From: Tannerella sp. | Lineage (GTDB): Bacteria > Bacteroidota > Bacteroidia > Bacteroidales > Tannerellaceae | Assembly: GCA_031276175.1 (NCBI GenBank) | Contig: JAISNP010000118.1 | Span: 1-56,768 of the forward strand | Direction of reading: 5' to 3' | DNA: 56,768 nt | Shown: positions 37,514 to 46,967 of the stretch, one piece after another | Position numbering within the stretch: the first letter of the stretch is position 1 | Layout: each line of letters begins with the position of its first letter | Translations under genes and position numbers: made by a program | The notes under the pieces: generated by a model | What the model was told of the DNA's origin: nothing | Database searches by the model: none | What the model saw: only the letters and a program-made list of their open reading frames with translations

Positions 37514-37864
37514 ATGAGTCAGGAAAAGCAATTGCATAAAAAGAAGAAAAAAAGACGTTTCTCCATCTTATACTTTTTGAGTGGAGGCATTCTGAAAGAG
37601 GAATTTGTCGTCAAGCATACGCGTATGATTATTCTGATCGTCATTTTGTTGTTTTTTTTTATCAGCAACCGATATACCTGCCTGTTGAAATTGCGTGAGA
37701 TAGGCCATTTGGAAGAAGAATTGCAAGATCTTAAAAATAAAGATATTGAAATATCAAGTAAACTTACGGGAAACAACCGCTTGTCTGAAATCGAAGATAT
37801 GCTCAAAAAGCAAGGCCTTGAACTTGAGAGCGCCCAAATGCCACCTTACATATTGTATAAATAG
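37514..37864 (+). CDS. ftsL: FtsL-like cell division protein
   Basis: 116 residues from ATG 37514. A basic cytoplasmic start (KKKKKRR), one membrane helix at about 45-62 (MIILIVILLFFFIS), then a short coiled coil (GHLEEELQDLKNKDIEISS). This is the small bitopic protein seen between rsmH and ftsI in Bacteroidetes. Sequence conservation is low; position and topology carry the assignment. It should bridge FtsQ and FtsI/FtsW at the septum. Confidence 0.8.
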   Translation: MSQEKQLHKKKKKRRFSILYFLSGGILKEEFVVKHTRMIILIVILLFFFISNRYTCLLKLREIGHLEEELQDLKNKDIEISSKLTGNNRLSEIEDMLKKQGLELESAQMPPYILYK

Positions 37865-37867
37865 AGT

Positions 37868-40039
37868 ATGAATAATATCACGCCGCAAAATGAAGAATTT
37901 GAAAAAGTAACGGACAAAACGAATATACTGCTTCGTTATGGTCTGGTCGTGTCGCTGCTGACGCCGATTGTGGCAGGGATTCTCGTATGTCTTTTCAAGA
38001 TAGCTTATGTGGATGGCAATAAATGGATACGTACATGGCAGAAAGAGCAAAACCGGGAACCTGTGAGAGTGGTGAGTCCAAATCGCGGCAATATTTATTC
38101 ATCGGACGGAAAACTGATGTCTACCAATATGCCGATGTATGAACTTTACATTGACTTCAATTTAAGCGGTCGGTTTCCGAAAGATTCATTCCTGAATTCC
38201 AAAAGAAATGGAATTGATTCGCTCTCTCACTATTTGGCAAAAAATCTCGGAGACCGTTCGGTCGACGGTTATAAAACCCACTTAAGGCGCGGTTTAAATT
38301 CAGGAAGTACCGAATTTAAAGTATCCATGAAAAAAGTATCTTATTTGGAACTGCAAAACATCAAACAATATCCGTTTTTCAGACGTGGAAGATACAAAAG
38401 CGGTTTTTACGAAAAAGAGTATCTGGAACGTCGCAAATTGTTCGGCTCGCTGGCCGAACGCACCATCGGATACATCGACAAAAATTACTGGAACAATCTG
38501 TCAAAAGGCATGAAAGGTCTTGAATTGGAGTACGATTCGCTGTTACGCGGAGAGACAGGGCTTGGCCAGTTTATACGAGTCGGAGGACGATGGGTAAAGA
38601 TTTTTCACGAAGCCCCTGTCGACGGGTACGACATCGTGACAACCATTGATACACAAATACAAGACATTACTGAAAAAGCGCTCTACGACAAGGTAAAAGA
38701 ATTGCAGCCCAGAGTTGCCATATCCATCGTAATGGAAGTAAAAACAGGTGAAATAAAAGCCATTACAAATCTGATACGTGCACAGGACGGTTCATACTCC
38801 GAATCCGAAAACAGGGCGGTCAACGGCCAGTACGAACCCGGTTCGACATTCAAAACCGCCGTCATGATGGTCGCGCTCGAAGACGGCATATGCACACCCG
38901 ATAAAATACTGAATACAGGCAACGGCAAATATGAGTACAAAGGTCGTCTCATCAGAGACCACAACTTCGACAGGGGAGGATACGGCGTAATCTCGGCAGA
39001 ACAGGCTTTCTGGTATTCATCTAATGTAGGCATGGCCAAAATCGTCTTGGAAGGATATGAACACAACGCGCAAAAATTCATTGCGGGATTGGAGCGTATT
39101 GGGATTTTCACCGATTTGAAACTTGAGATCTCCGGCGCAGGTCACCCTAAAATATCCAGACCGGGAGGACCTGAATGGTCGGATCAGTCACTCCCAAGAA
39201 TGTCCTACGGCACTGAAGTTCAAATGTCTTCGATATACACGCTGGCTTTCTACAACGCCATCGCCAACCAAGGGAAAAAGATTCGTCCCATCTTTACCAG
39301 AGAAATCCAGCGCGAAGGGAAAACCGTCAAGCGTTTCAAAACCGAAACGCTTATTCCGTCCATATGTTCGGACAAAACGCTGAAAACCATTCAAAGCATG
39401 TTGACAAATGCCGTCGAAAAGGGAACGGGACGCATGGCCTATTCGAAATCCGTTTCCATCGCCGGAAAAACAGGAACGGCGCAACTTCTCAACAAAGACG
39501 GCACCGTTTACGGCCACAACGTCTCGTTCTGCGGATATTTCCCTGCCGACCATCCGCAGTACTCATGTATCGTTTTCATGCACCGACCGGCCGCCAGCCC
39601 CTCAGCCGGATCAATGTGCGGCACGGTATTCAAGACCATCGCAGAGAAAGTCCATGCCCGCCGGTCGAAGATAGTCGTCCGTTCAATGAAACCCGAGGCG
39701 AATCGCCTCGCCGTCCCCGAAGTAAAAAACGGCAATGCAAAATCACTGGCGTACATACTGAACGAACTGGACATCAAAACGTCCGGTTCAATCAATTCCG
39801 AATACGTATCCGGCCATCGGAATCCGGAAACACAAACCGTCGATATGAAAGAAATAACCGTCCGGCGCAACCTTGTCCCCGATGTAACGAGCATGGGAGC
39901 AAAAGACGCCGTTTTTGTGCTGGAAAAATGCGGGCTGAACGTTCGCCTGTCGGGAAGGGGAAAAGTAGTATCCCAGTCTTTGCCCGCAGGGTCAAGCGTC
40001 GTGAGAGGCCGGACGATTACCATCAAATTAAACAATTAA
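37868..40039 (+). CDS. ftsI: Septal penicillin-binding protein with PASTA domain
   Basis: 723 residues. A cytoplasmic tail, one membrane helix at about 24-45, the PBP dimerisation domain, then the transpeptidase domain. Active-site motifs: SxxK as STFK (Ser near 326, in EPGSTFK), SSN in WYSSNVGMA, and KTGTA near 532. A PASTA domain forms the last 60 residues (NLVPDVTSMGAKDAVFVLEK). It cross-links septal peptidoglycan with FtsW. Confidence 0.95.
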   Translation: MNNITPQNEEFEKVTDKTNILLRYGLVVSLLTPIVAGILVCLFKIAYVDGNKWIRTWQKEQNREPVRVVSPNRGNIYSSDGKLMSTNMPMYELYIDFNLSGRFPKDSFLNSKRNGIDSLSHYLAKNLGDRSVDGYKTHLRRGLNSGSTEFKVSMKKVSYLELQNIKQYPFFRRGRYKSGFYEKEYLERRKLFGSLAERTIGYIDKNYWNNLSKGMKGLELEYDSLLRGETGLGQFIRVGGRWVKIFHEAPVDGYDIVTTIDTQIQDITEKALYDKVKELQPRVAISIVMEVKTGEIKAITNLIRAQDGSYSESENRAVNGQYEPGSTFKTAVMMVALEDGICTPDKILNTGNGKYEYKGRLIRDHNFDRGGYGVISAEQAFWYSSNVGMAKIVLEGYEHNAQKFIAGLERIGIFTDLKLEISGAGHPKISRPGGPEWSDQSLPRMSYGTEVQMSSIYTLAFYNAIANQGKKIRPIFTREIQREGKTVKRFKTETLIPSICSDKTLKTIQSMLTNAVEKGTGRMAYSKSVSIAGKTGTAQLLNKDGTVYGHNVSFCGYFPADHPQYSCIVFMHRPAASPSAGSMCGTVFKTIAEKVHARRSKIVVRSMKPEANRLAVPEVKNGNAKSLAYILNELDIKTSGSINSEYVSGHRNPETQTVDMKEITVRRNLVPDVTSMGAKDAVFVLEKCGLNVRLSGRGKVVSQSLPAGSSVVRGRTITIKLNN

Positions 40040-40052
40040 TCTATAATGAATC

Positions 40053-41522
40053 ATGACCTTGAACGAATTGATAAAATCCCTGCCCGCCACGCAAATAACG
40101 GCTGGCCACGATGCCGGATTACCGGTTTCGGGAATCTGTCCCGACTCAAGAAAAATTGAACGCGGGAACCTGTTCATCGCCGTCAGGGGAACGACGGTCG
40201 ACGGACACGACTACATCAGCGACGCCATCGAAAAAGGCGCCTCCGCGATTGTATGCGAACACGTTCCTCCCGGAACCAATCCATCCGTACCGTTTATCGT
40301 CGTCCCCGACGCGGCCGAAGCCCTGGGCATCCTGCTGGACACATGGCATGGGCATCCCTCGTCCCGGCTTGCACTGGTCGGTGTGACCGGCACGAACGGG
40401 AAAACGACCGTCGCCACCGTCCTGTACGAACTCTTCCGCAAACTGGGATATAAAACCGGACTGATTTCAACGGTGTGCAACTGTATTGACGGCAGTCCGT
40501 CGGCAACCGGCCATACCACGCCGGATCCTGTTACGCTGCACGGATTGCTGGCGCAGATGGCGGAAGAAGGATGCAGATACGTTTTCATGGAAGTAAGTTC
40601 GCACGCCGTCGACCAGAAAAGAATCAGCGGAATTACGTACAGGGGAGGCATCTTCACCAACCTGACGCGCGACCACCTGGACTACCATCAAACGGTGGAA
40701 AACTACCTGAAGGCGAAAAAGAAATTTTTCGACAACCTGCCCGCATCCGCTTTTGCCGTCACCAATGTCGACGACAAGTCGGGACTCGTCATGTTGCAGA
40801 ATACCGCGGCGCGGAAGTACACCTGTTCGTTGCAAACGGCGGCGGATTTCAAGGGGAAAGTGCTGGAATCGCATTTCGAAAGCACCGAACTTTCAATAAA
40901 CGGACGCGAAATAAACGTCCACTTCGCAGGCCGGTTTAATGCTTATAACCTGCTCGCCGTCTATGGCGCGGCCGTTGCCCTGGGCGAAAATCCGGAAAAG
41001 ATACTCGTTGCCCTCAGCGTGCTGCGTCCCGTTTCGGGGCGGTTCGAAACCATTCCTTCGCCATTGGGCTACACCGCCATCGTAGATTATGCACATACGC
41101 CGGACGCCCTGACGAACGTGCTGAACGGCATCCGCGAAGTGCTGAACGGCAGGGGGCGCATTATCACCGTCGTAGGCGCAGGCGGAAACCGCGACAGGGG
41201 AAAACGCCCGCTAATGGCTAAAGAAGCCTGCCGGTTGAGCGACCAACTCATCCTGACGTCGGACAACCCCCGGTTTGAAGAGCCGGACGCCATCATTCAG
41301 GATATGGTAAACGGACTGAGTCGCGACGACCTGAATCATACGCTCTGCATCACCGACCGCAGGCAGGCCATCACAACGGCAATACGACTGGCTCAGAAAG
41401 GCGACGTCATCCTCGTAGCCGGAAAAGGACATGAAGACTATCAGGATATTAAAGGGGTGAAACATCACTTTGACGACCGGGAGACCGTAAAAGATATTTT
41501 TGCCGCACAACAAAATCATTAA
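40053..41522 (+). CDS. murE: UDP-MurNAc-tripeptide synthetase
   Basis: 489 residues. Adds meso-diaminopimelate to UDP-MurNAc-L-Ala-D-Glu. ATP loop GTNGKTT near 113; substrate-specificity motif DNPR near 404 ([11 protein letters not shown]), the signature of diaminopimelate rather than lysine addition. Starts 13 bases after ftsI. Confidence 0.96.
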   Translation: MTLNELIKSLPATQITAGHDAGLPVSGICPDSRKIERGNLFIAVRGTTVDGHDYISDAIEKGASAIVCEHVPPGTNPSVPFIVVPDAAEALGILLDTWHGHPSSRLALVGVTGTNGKTTVATVLYELFRKLGYKTGLISTVCNCIDGSPSATGHTTPDPVTLHGLLAQMAEEGCRYVFMEVSSHAVDQKRISGITYRGGIFTNLTRDHLDYHQTVENYLKAKKKFFDNLPASAFAVTNVDDKSGLVMLQNTAARKYTCSLQTAADFKGKVLESHFESTELSINGREINVHFAGRFNAYNLLAVYGAAVALGENPEKILVALSVLRPVSGRFETIPSPLGYTAIVDYAHTPDALTNVLNGIREVLNGRGRIITVVGAGGNRDRGKRPLMAKEACRLSDQLILTSDNPRFEEPDAIIQDMVNGLSRDDLNHTLCITDRRQAITTAIRLAQKGDVILVAGKGHEDYQDIKGVKHHFDDRETVKDIFAAQQNH

Positions 41523-41525
41523 GCC

Positions 41526-42788
41526 ATGCTGTACGACCTGTTCAATTACCTGGATTTGCAATTTGACTTCCCCGGAGCGGGAATGTTCAAGTATATTTCG
41601 TTCCGCGCCATCTGCACGCTTATTTGTTCTCTGTTCATCTCTACGATAACAGGCCATCGCATCATCAACAAACTGAAGGCGCTGCAAATCGGCGAATCCA
41701 TCAGAGACTTGGGGGTAGAAGGGCAAACCACCAAAAAAGGCACCCCCACTATGGGAGGCATCATCATCATCATCGCCATACTGATTCCCGTGCTGCTCTT
41801 TTCGCGAATCAACAACATATACTTGATTATAATGATAATAACCACGCTGTGGATGGGGAGCCTCGGCTTTGTAGACGATTATATCAAGGTGTTCAAAAAA
41901 GACAAGGAAGGACTGCACGGACGGTTCAAGATCATCGCCCAGGTGGGGCTTGGACTGATTGTGGGAATCATTCTCTTTTTCAGCCCCGACGTGGTGATCC
42001 GGGAAAACAGAACGGTTCATGGGGAGGAAAACGCCAAAAACGTACAGTTCCATGCCACGCAGAGCAAATCAACCCAAACGACAATCCCGTTTGTAAAAAA
42101 CAATAACTTCGACTATGCCCAATTAGTCAAATGGGCAGGCGACTACCAACCGGTAGCCACTTGCATCGTCTTCATCCTGATTGTCACTTTTATCGTCACC
42201 GCCGTGTCGAACGGAGCCAACCTGACGGACGGGCTGGACGGTCTGGCCACGGGCAGTTGCGCCATCATCGGCACGGCGCTGGGCGCGCTGGCATACATGT
42301 CGTCGCACATCAATTTCGCCTCTTTCCTTAATATCATGTTCATCCCCGGAGCGGAGGAACTCGTCATTTTCGCATCGGCATTCATCGGGGCTACCGTCGG
42401 GTTCCTTTGGTACAACGCATATCCCGCCCAAGTCTTTATGGGTGATACGGGCAGCTTGACGCTGGGCGGAATCATTGCCGTTTTTGCCATCCTCATACGG
42501 AAAGAACTGCTGATTCCGATTCTTTGCGGCATTTTCATGGCCGAAAGTCTCTCGATCATGTTGCAGGTTGCGTACTACAAGTTCACGAAGAAAAAATACG
42601 GCGAAGGACGAAGGATATTCAAGATGGCGCCGCTGCATCACCATTTCCAAAAACAGGGCAACTCCGGGATACAAGCCCTGCTTCAGAAACCACTGAACGT
42701 CGTCCCGGAATCAAAAATCGTTGTCCGCTTCTGGCTGATTGGCATCATGCTGGCGGCGATCACAATCATCACCCTGAAAGTAAGATAA
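41526..42788 (+). CDS. mraY: Phospho-MurNAc-pentapeptide transferase
   Basis: 420 residues, a polytopic membrane enzyme that makes lipid I from UDP-MurNAc-pentapeptide and undecaprenyl phosphate. The motifs [15 protein letters not shown] (catalytic Asp pair), [10 protein letters not shown] and the HHHFQKQG loop are all present. The loop near 160-200 is longer than in E. coli (360 residues), usual for Bacteroidetes. Confidence 0.96.
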   Translation: MLYDLFNYLDLQFDFPGAGMFKYISFRAICTLICSLFISTITGHRIINKLKALQIGESIRDLGVEGQTTKKGTPTMGGIIIIIAILIPVLLFSRINNIYLIIMIITTLWMGSLGFVDDYIKVFKKDKEGLHGRFKIIAQVGLGLIVGIILFFSPDVVIRENRTVHGEENAKNVQFHATQSKSTQTTIPFVKNNNFDYAQLVKWAGDYQPVATCIVFILIVTFIVTAVSNGANLTDGLDGLATGSCAIIGTALGALAYMSSHINFASFLNIMFIPGAEELVIFASAFIGATVGFLWYNAYPAQVFMGDTGSLTLGGIIAVFAILIRKELLIPILCGIFMAESLSIMLQVAYYKFTKKKYGEGRRIFKMAPLHHHFQKQGNSGIQALLQKPLNVVPESKIVVRFWLIGIMLAAITIITLKVR

Positions 42789-42789
42789 A

Positions 42790-44133
42790 ATGAACACACG
42801 AATCGTCATCCTGGGCGGAGGAGAAAGCGGAACGGGCGCAGCGGTGCTCGCCAAAGCCAAAGGGCTTGAGGTTTTCGTTTCCGACCGGTCTGTCATCCAA
42901 CCCAAATACAAAGCCCTGCTGGATGCGCACCACATCGCATGGGAAGAAAACCGCCATACGGAAAAGCGGATTCTGCAGGCGGATGAAATCATCAAAAGCC
43001 CGGGCATCCCCGACAAGGCGCCCGTCATGCAGGCCGTGCTGTCGCAACACATCCCCGTAATTTCGGAAATCGAATTTGCGGGACGGTATACCTGCGCGCG
43101 GACAGTTTGCATCTCCGGAAGCAACGGCAAAACAACAACGGCCCTGCTGACGCATCACATCCTGAAGCAGGCGGGGATGAACGCAGGACTGGCCGGGAAC
43201 GTGGGGCGCAGTCTTGCGCTTCAGGTGGCCGAGGCACCGCAGGATATCTACGTGATTGAACTGAGCAGCTTCCAACTGGACAACATGTATGATTTCAAGG
43301 CGGACATCGCCGTCCTGCTGAACATTACCCCGGATCATCTGGACAGGTATCATTATGATTTCCGAAAATACGCGGAAGCCAAGTTCCGCATCCTCCGCAA
43401 CCAGACGAAGCGGGACGCTTTCATCTTCCGGCAGGGAGATCCCGTCATTGCCCGCGAAATCGAAAATCATCCGCCGGATGCCGCCCTGTATCCGTTTTCG
43501 GACGACGATAATCCGGCGCTGAGCGGATTTGTGAAAGACGACGAACTAAGGATACGCACAGCAAACGGCCTCTTTGCGATGAAGCACGGCGAACTCTCTC
43601 TGAAAGGAACGCACAACCTGTACAACGCAATGGCGGCTGCCATCGCCGCCGGGATTCTGGGAGTGAAGCATGAAGACCTGCGCCGCTCGCTCGGATGTTT
43701 CCGCGGGGCGGAACACCGGACGGAGCCGGTCGCCTGCATTAGGGGCGTGGACTACATTAACGATTCCAAGGCGACCAACGTCAATTCCTGCCGGTATGCC
43801 TTGCAGAGCATGAAAGCAAAAACGGTACTCATCCTCGGCGGCACGGACAAGGGCAACGACTACTCGGAGATCGAGCAACTGGTGCGCGAAAAAGTGCGGG
43901 CGCTGATATTCATGGGTGTCGACAATACCGGGCTTCATGCGTTTTTCGACGGTAAAATCGAGCCGATTGTCGACGTACATTCCATGGAAGACGCCGTGGC
44001 GCAGGCCGCCGCCGTGGCGCAGGAAGGAGACGTCGTGCTGCTCTCGCCCTGCTGCGCAAGTTTCGACCTGTTTAAGAATTACGAAGACCGCGGCCGCCGG
44101 TTTAAAGATTGCGTTAACCGCTTAGCACAATAA
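42790..44133 (+). CDS. murD: UDP-MurNAc-L-alanine--D-glutamate ligase
   Basis: 447 residues. Adds D-Glu to UDP-MurNAc-L-Ala. N-terminal ILGGGESGTGAAVLA, ATP loop SGSNGKTTT near 110, ELSSFQLD near 155, and NDSKATN with the C-terminal domain. One base after the mraY stop. Confidence 0.96.
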   Translation: MNTRIVILGGGESGTGAAVLAKAKGLEVFVSDRSVIQPKYKALLDAHHIAWEENRHTEKRILQADEIIKSPGIPDKAPVMQAVLSQHIPVISEIEFAGRYTCARTVCISGSNGKTTTALLTHHILKQAGMNAGLAGNVGRSLALQVAEAPQDIYVIELSSFQLDNMYDFKADIAVLLNITPDHLDRYHYDFRKYAEAKFRILRNQTKRDAFIFRQGDPVIAREIENHPPDAALYPFSDDDNPALSGFVKDDELRIRTANGLFAMKHGELSLKGTHNLYNAMAAAIAAGILGVKHEDLRRSLGCFRGAEHRTEPVACIRGVDYINDSKATNVNSCRYALQSMKAKTVLILGGTDKGNDYSEIEQLVREKVRALIFMGVDNTGLHAFFDGKIEPIVDVHSMEDAVAQAAAVAQEGDVVLLSPCCASFDLFKNYEDRGRRFKDCVNRLAQ

Positions 44134-44134
44134 A

Positions 44135-45448
44135 ATGATAAACAGAGAACTGATTAAGAAAATATTCCACGGGGACATTTCCATCTGGATCATCTTCCTG
44201 CTCCTCTGCTGCCTGTCGCTCGTCGAAGTGTTCAGCGCAACCAGCACCCAGGCCTACAAGCACGCCAACATCTGGAGTCCCATAACCCGCCACACCATCT
44301 TCCTGATCATCGGCGCCATAGTGGTGGTCGTGTTGAGCCATGTGCATTACAAATATTTCTCGCTGGCCATCCTTCTGTTGCCGGTGGCGGCGCTGATGCT
44401 CCTGATTACGCCCTTTGTCGGATTGCACATCAACAACGCGGCGCGCTCTCTGGAGTTGTTCGGATTTCAGTTCCAGCCTTCCGAGGTGGCCAAGTTTGCC
44501 TGCGTCGTCTACGTCGCTTTCTGGCTGAGCAAACGGGGCAAGATGAGCGTCGCCACGATATATAAAATCATCCTCTGGGGCGTGGCTCCCATCTGCCTGT
44601 GCATTGCCTACGGAAACCTCTCCACCGCCATCCTGCTGGCCTCCGTCTGTTTCCTGATGATGTTCATCGGACATATCCCGCTCAAAAAACTGGCCTCCCT
44701 GCTGTTCACGACCACCGCGCTCGCGGCGCTCGCGGCGCTGCTGATTTACGCCATTCCGTCTGACACGATGCGGCGATACGTGCCCCGCGCCGCCACGTGG
44801 CAAAAGCGCATTGACCGGTTTGTCAATCCCGAACAACTCTCCGAATCCGAAAAATCGGAAGCGGCGCGGCAGGCGGCTTTGGCGAAAAATGATTCCATCT
44901 TCATCACGACGGGGCATAACTACCAGACCAACCACGCCAAAATGGCGATTGCCCGGGGCGGCATACTGGGCCGGGGACCGGGGCGAAGCGCACAGCGCGA
45001 CGTCCTGCCGCAGGCGTATTCCGACTTTATTTACGCCATCATCATCGAAGAGCTGGGGCTGGCGGGCGGCATCGGCGTCCTTATCCTCTACATCATGCTG
45101 CTGATACGCGCCGGAATCCTTGCCCGGCGGTGCGACAGGCTTTTCCCCCAATACCTCGTCCTGGGCTGCGGGATGATCATCGTGATACAGGCGCTTACCA
45201 ACATCGCGGTAGCCGTCAACCTGATTCCCGTCACCGGCCAGCCCCTCCCGCTGATCTGTCAGGGAGGCACGTCTACGATACTGACCTGTACCTACATGGG
45301 CATCATCCTTAGCATAAGTCATTTCGGCGCCGGAATGGACGAAAGGGAAGACGCGGCGGAAGAGGCGGAACCCGAAACGAAAGCCGCCGGAGCGACGGAC
45401 GAAATCGCCGCACCAACCGAAAACGAAACCGACCATGACGCCATATAA
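44135..45448 (+). CDS. ftsW: Septal peptidoglycan polymerase FtsW
   Basis: 437 residues, SEDS family, with about ten membrane segments. It polymerises lipid II at the septum with FtsI. The motif QPSEVAKFA and the late segment VTGQPLPLICQGGTS are family hallmarks. The C-terminus has a long acidic cytoplasmic tail (EDAAEEAEPETKAAG). Overlaps murG by 14 bases. Confidence 0.95.
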   Translation: MINRELIKKIFHGDISIWIIFLLLCCLSLVEVFSATSTQAYKHANIWSPITRHTIFLIIGAIVVVVLSHVHYKYFSLAILLLPVAALMLLITPFVGLHINNAARSLELFGFQFQPSEVAKFACVVYVAFWLSKRGKMSVATIYKIILWGVAPICLCIAYGNLSTAILLASVCFLMMFIGHIPLKKLASLLFTTTALAALAALLIYAIPSDTMRRYVPRAATWQKRIDRFVNPEQLSESEKSEAARQAALAKNDSIFITTGHNYQTNHAKMAIARGGILGRGPGRSAQRDVLPQAYSDFIYAIIIEELGLAGGIGVLILYIMLLIRAGILARRCDRLFPQYLVLGCGMIIVIQALTNIAVAVNLIPVTGQPLPLICQGGTSTILTCTYMGIILSISHFGAGMDEREDAAEEAEPETKAAGATDEIAAPTENETDHDAI

Positions 45449-46544
45449 AATCATCATAAGCGGCGGCGGAACGGGGGGGCACATCTTTCCCGCCATATCC
45501 ATTGCCGACGCCTTTAAGCGGCGGTACCCCGAAGCCGAAATCCTGTTCACCGGCGCGGACAACCGCATGGAAATGACCCGCGTCCCGGAGGCGGGATACC
45601 GGATTGCAGGCCTGCCCGTCAGCGGCTTCGACCGCCGCCACGTGCTGAAGAACATCGCCGTGCTGCTCCGCTTCCTCAAAAGCCTGCGCATGGCCAAGCG
45701 CCTCATCCGCTCCTTCGCCCCCCACCTCGTCGTCGGCGTAGGCGGATATGCCAGCGCCCCCACCCTGCGGGCTGCCGCCTCGCTGGGCATTCCGACGCTG
45801 ATTCAGGAGCAAAACTCCTATGCCGGAATTGCAAACAGGTTCCTGTCCCGGCGCGCCGACACAATCTGCGTGGCCTACGACGGAATGGAACGCTTCTTCC
45901 CTGCCGGGAAAATCGTCCTTACGGGAAATCCCGTGCGCCGGGCGCTCGAAGAACGGTGCGAAGACAAGGCGGCCGCGCTGGAACACTTCCGGCTGCAGCC
46001 GGACAGAAAAACCGTGCTGGTCGTCGGCGGCAGTCTGGGTGCGCGAACGATTAACCGCGGGATGCAAAACGGACTGCCTCAGTTGCTGGACGCCGGCATA
46101 CAGGTGATTTGGCAAACGGGCAAAGGCGACCACGCCGCCATCCGGCAGCAACTGGAGCGGATGGATACGAAGAACCGCGTGCGGTGCCTCGATTTCATTA
46201 CGCGGATGGATTATGCCTACGCCGCCGCCGATCTGGTCGTTTCGCGCGCCGGCGCAGGCGCCGTGTCGGAACTCAGCCTGCTGAAAAAAGCCGCAATCCT
46301 GATCCCCTCCCCCCACGTGGCGGAAGATCATCAGACCAAAAACGCAATGGCCGTGGCAAGCCGTGGCGCGGCCGTGGCAATGCCCGACCGGGATGCCGAA
46401 ACGCTGCTGCCCGGCGCCATATTGAGCCTCCTCCGCGACGCCGCCCGGCTGGAATCCCTGAGCCGTGCCATCGGCCTGCTGGCGCGGCAGCACAGCGCGG
46501 AACGGATCGTGGATGAAATCGAAAAACTTATCAACCGAAACTGA
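45435..46544 (+). CDS. murG: Lipid II-forming GlcNAc transferase
   Basis: 369 residues, GT28 family. Adds GlcNAc to lipid I on the inner face of the membrane. N-terminal SGGGTGGHIFPA and the later GGSLGARTIN and SRAGAGAVSEL loops bind the lipid and UDP-GlcNAc. Last gene before the 423-bp gap carrying array E. Confidence 0.96.
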   Translation: MTPYKIIISGGGTGGHIFPAISIADAFKRRYPEAEILFTGADNRMEMTRVPEAGYRIAGLPVSGFDRRHVLKNIAVLLRFLKSLRMAKRLIRSFAPHLVVGVGGYASAPTLRAAASLGIPTLIQEQNSYAGIANRFLSRRADTICVAYDGMERFFPAGKIVLTGNPVRRALEERCEDKAAALEHFRLQPDRKTVLVVGGSLGARTINRGMQNGLPQLLDAGIQVIWQTGKGDHAAIRQQLERMDTKNRVRCLDFITRMDYAYAAADLVVSRAGAGAVSELSLLKKAAILIPSPHVAEDHQTKNAMAVASRGAAVAMPDRDAETLLPGAILSLLRDAARLESLSRAIGLLARQHSAERIVDEIEKLINRN

Positions 46545-46967
46545 CACCCCTGCGAAATCATGACGACCCCGCGCCACATCCCTTTAAGCACTCACGGCAT
46601 CACGGTTATCCGCGCGGCCGTCCGCCGTTACGCAAATGAATCCAAGGGATTTAACGGACGGAATGTACGGTTGTATGAAAGTTCCGGGGGATGCCCCGAA
46701 AGTTCCGGGGGACGCTCCGAAAGTTTCGGGGGACGCTCCGAAAGCTTCGGGGGACGCTCCGAAAGTTTCGGGGGACGCTCCGAAAGTTTCGGGGGACGCT
46801 CCGAAAGCTTCGGGGGACGCTCCGAAAGCTTCGGGGGACGCTCCGAAAGCTTCGGGGGACGCTCCGAAAGAAACGTGAGGCTCCACAAAATGCATATCCG
46901 GACACCCGCCCGCATCGTCGCCGCGGGTCATGCAAACACGCAGGAGCGCTTCATGCGATAATTATTT
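46545..46967. other. 423-bp gap inside the dcw cluster
   Basis: All other neighbours in the cluster overlap or lie within 36 bp. Array E (46677-46870) fills the middle. On either side I see no gene, no clear promoter and no terminator. An open frame from 46560 runs through the array, but its repeats are period artefacts. Confidence 0.7.
46677..46870. repeat. Array E: 21-bp repeats between murG and murC
   Basis: GAAAG begins at 46677, 46698, 46719 and every 21 bases to 46866: ten units. The unit is CCGAAAGTTTCGG (arms CCGAAA/TTTCGG around one base; C replaces T at the third arm position in several units) followed by GGGACGCT. All copies are nearly identical after the first two. Confidence 0.95.

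Noticed and set aside
44114-45790. Long open frame (558 codons) antisense to ftsW/murG
   Set aside because: Shadow of GC-rich coding on the plus strand; ftsW and murG have full family motifs, and the antisense protein is low-complexity and matches nothing I know.
46560-46961. Small repeat protein gene between murG and murC
   Set aside because: The frame is open on both strands because the unit is 21 bp; no ribosome site, no family resemblance, and composition of the repeat alone explains it.
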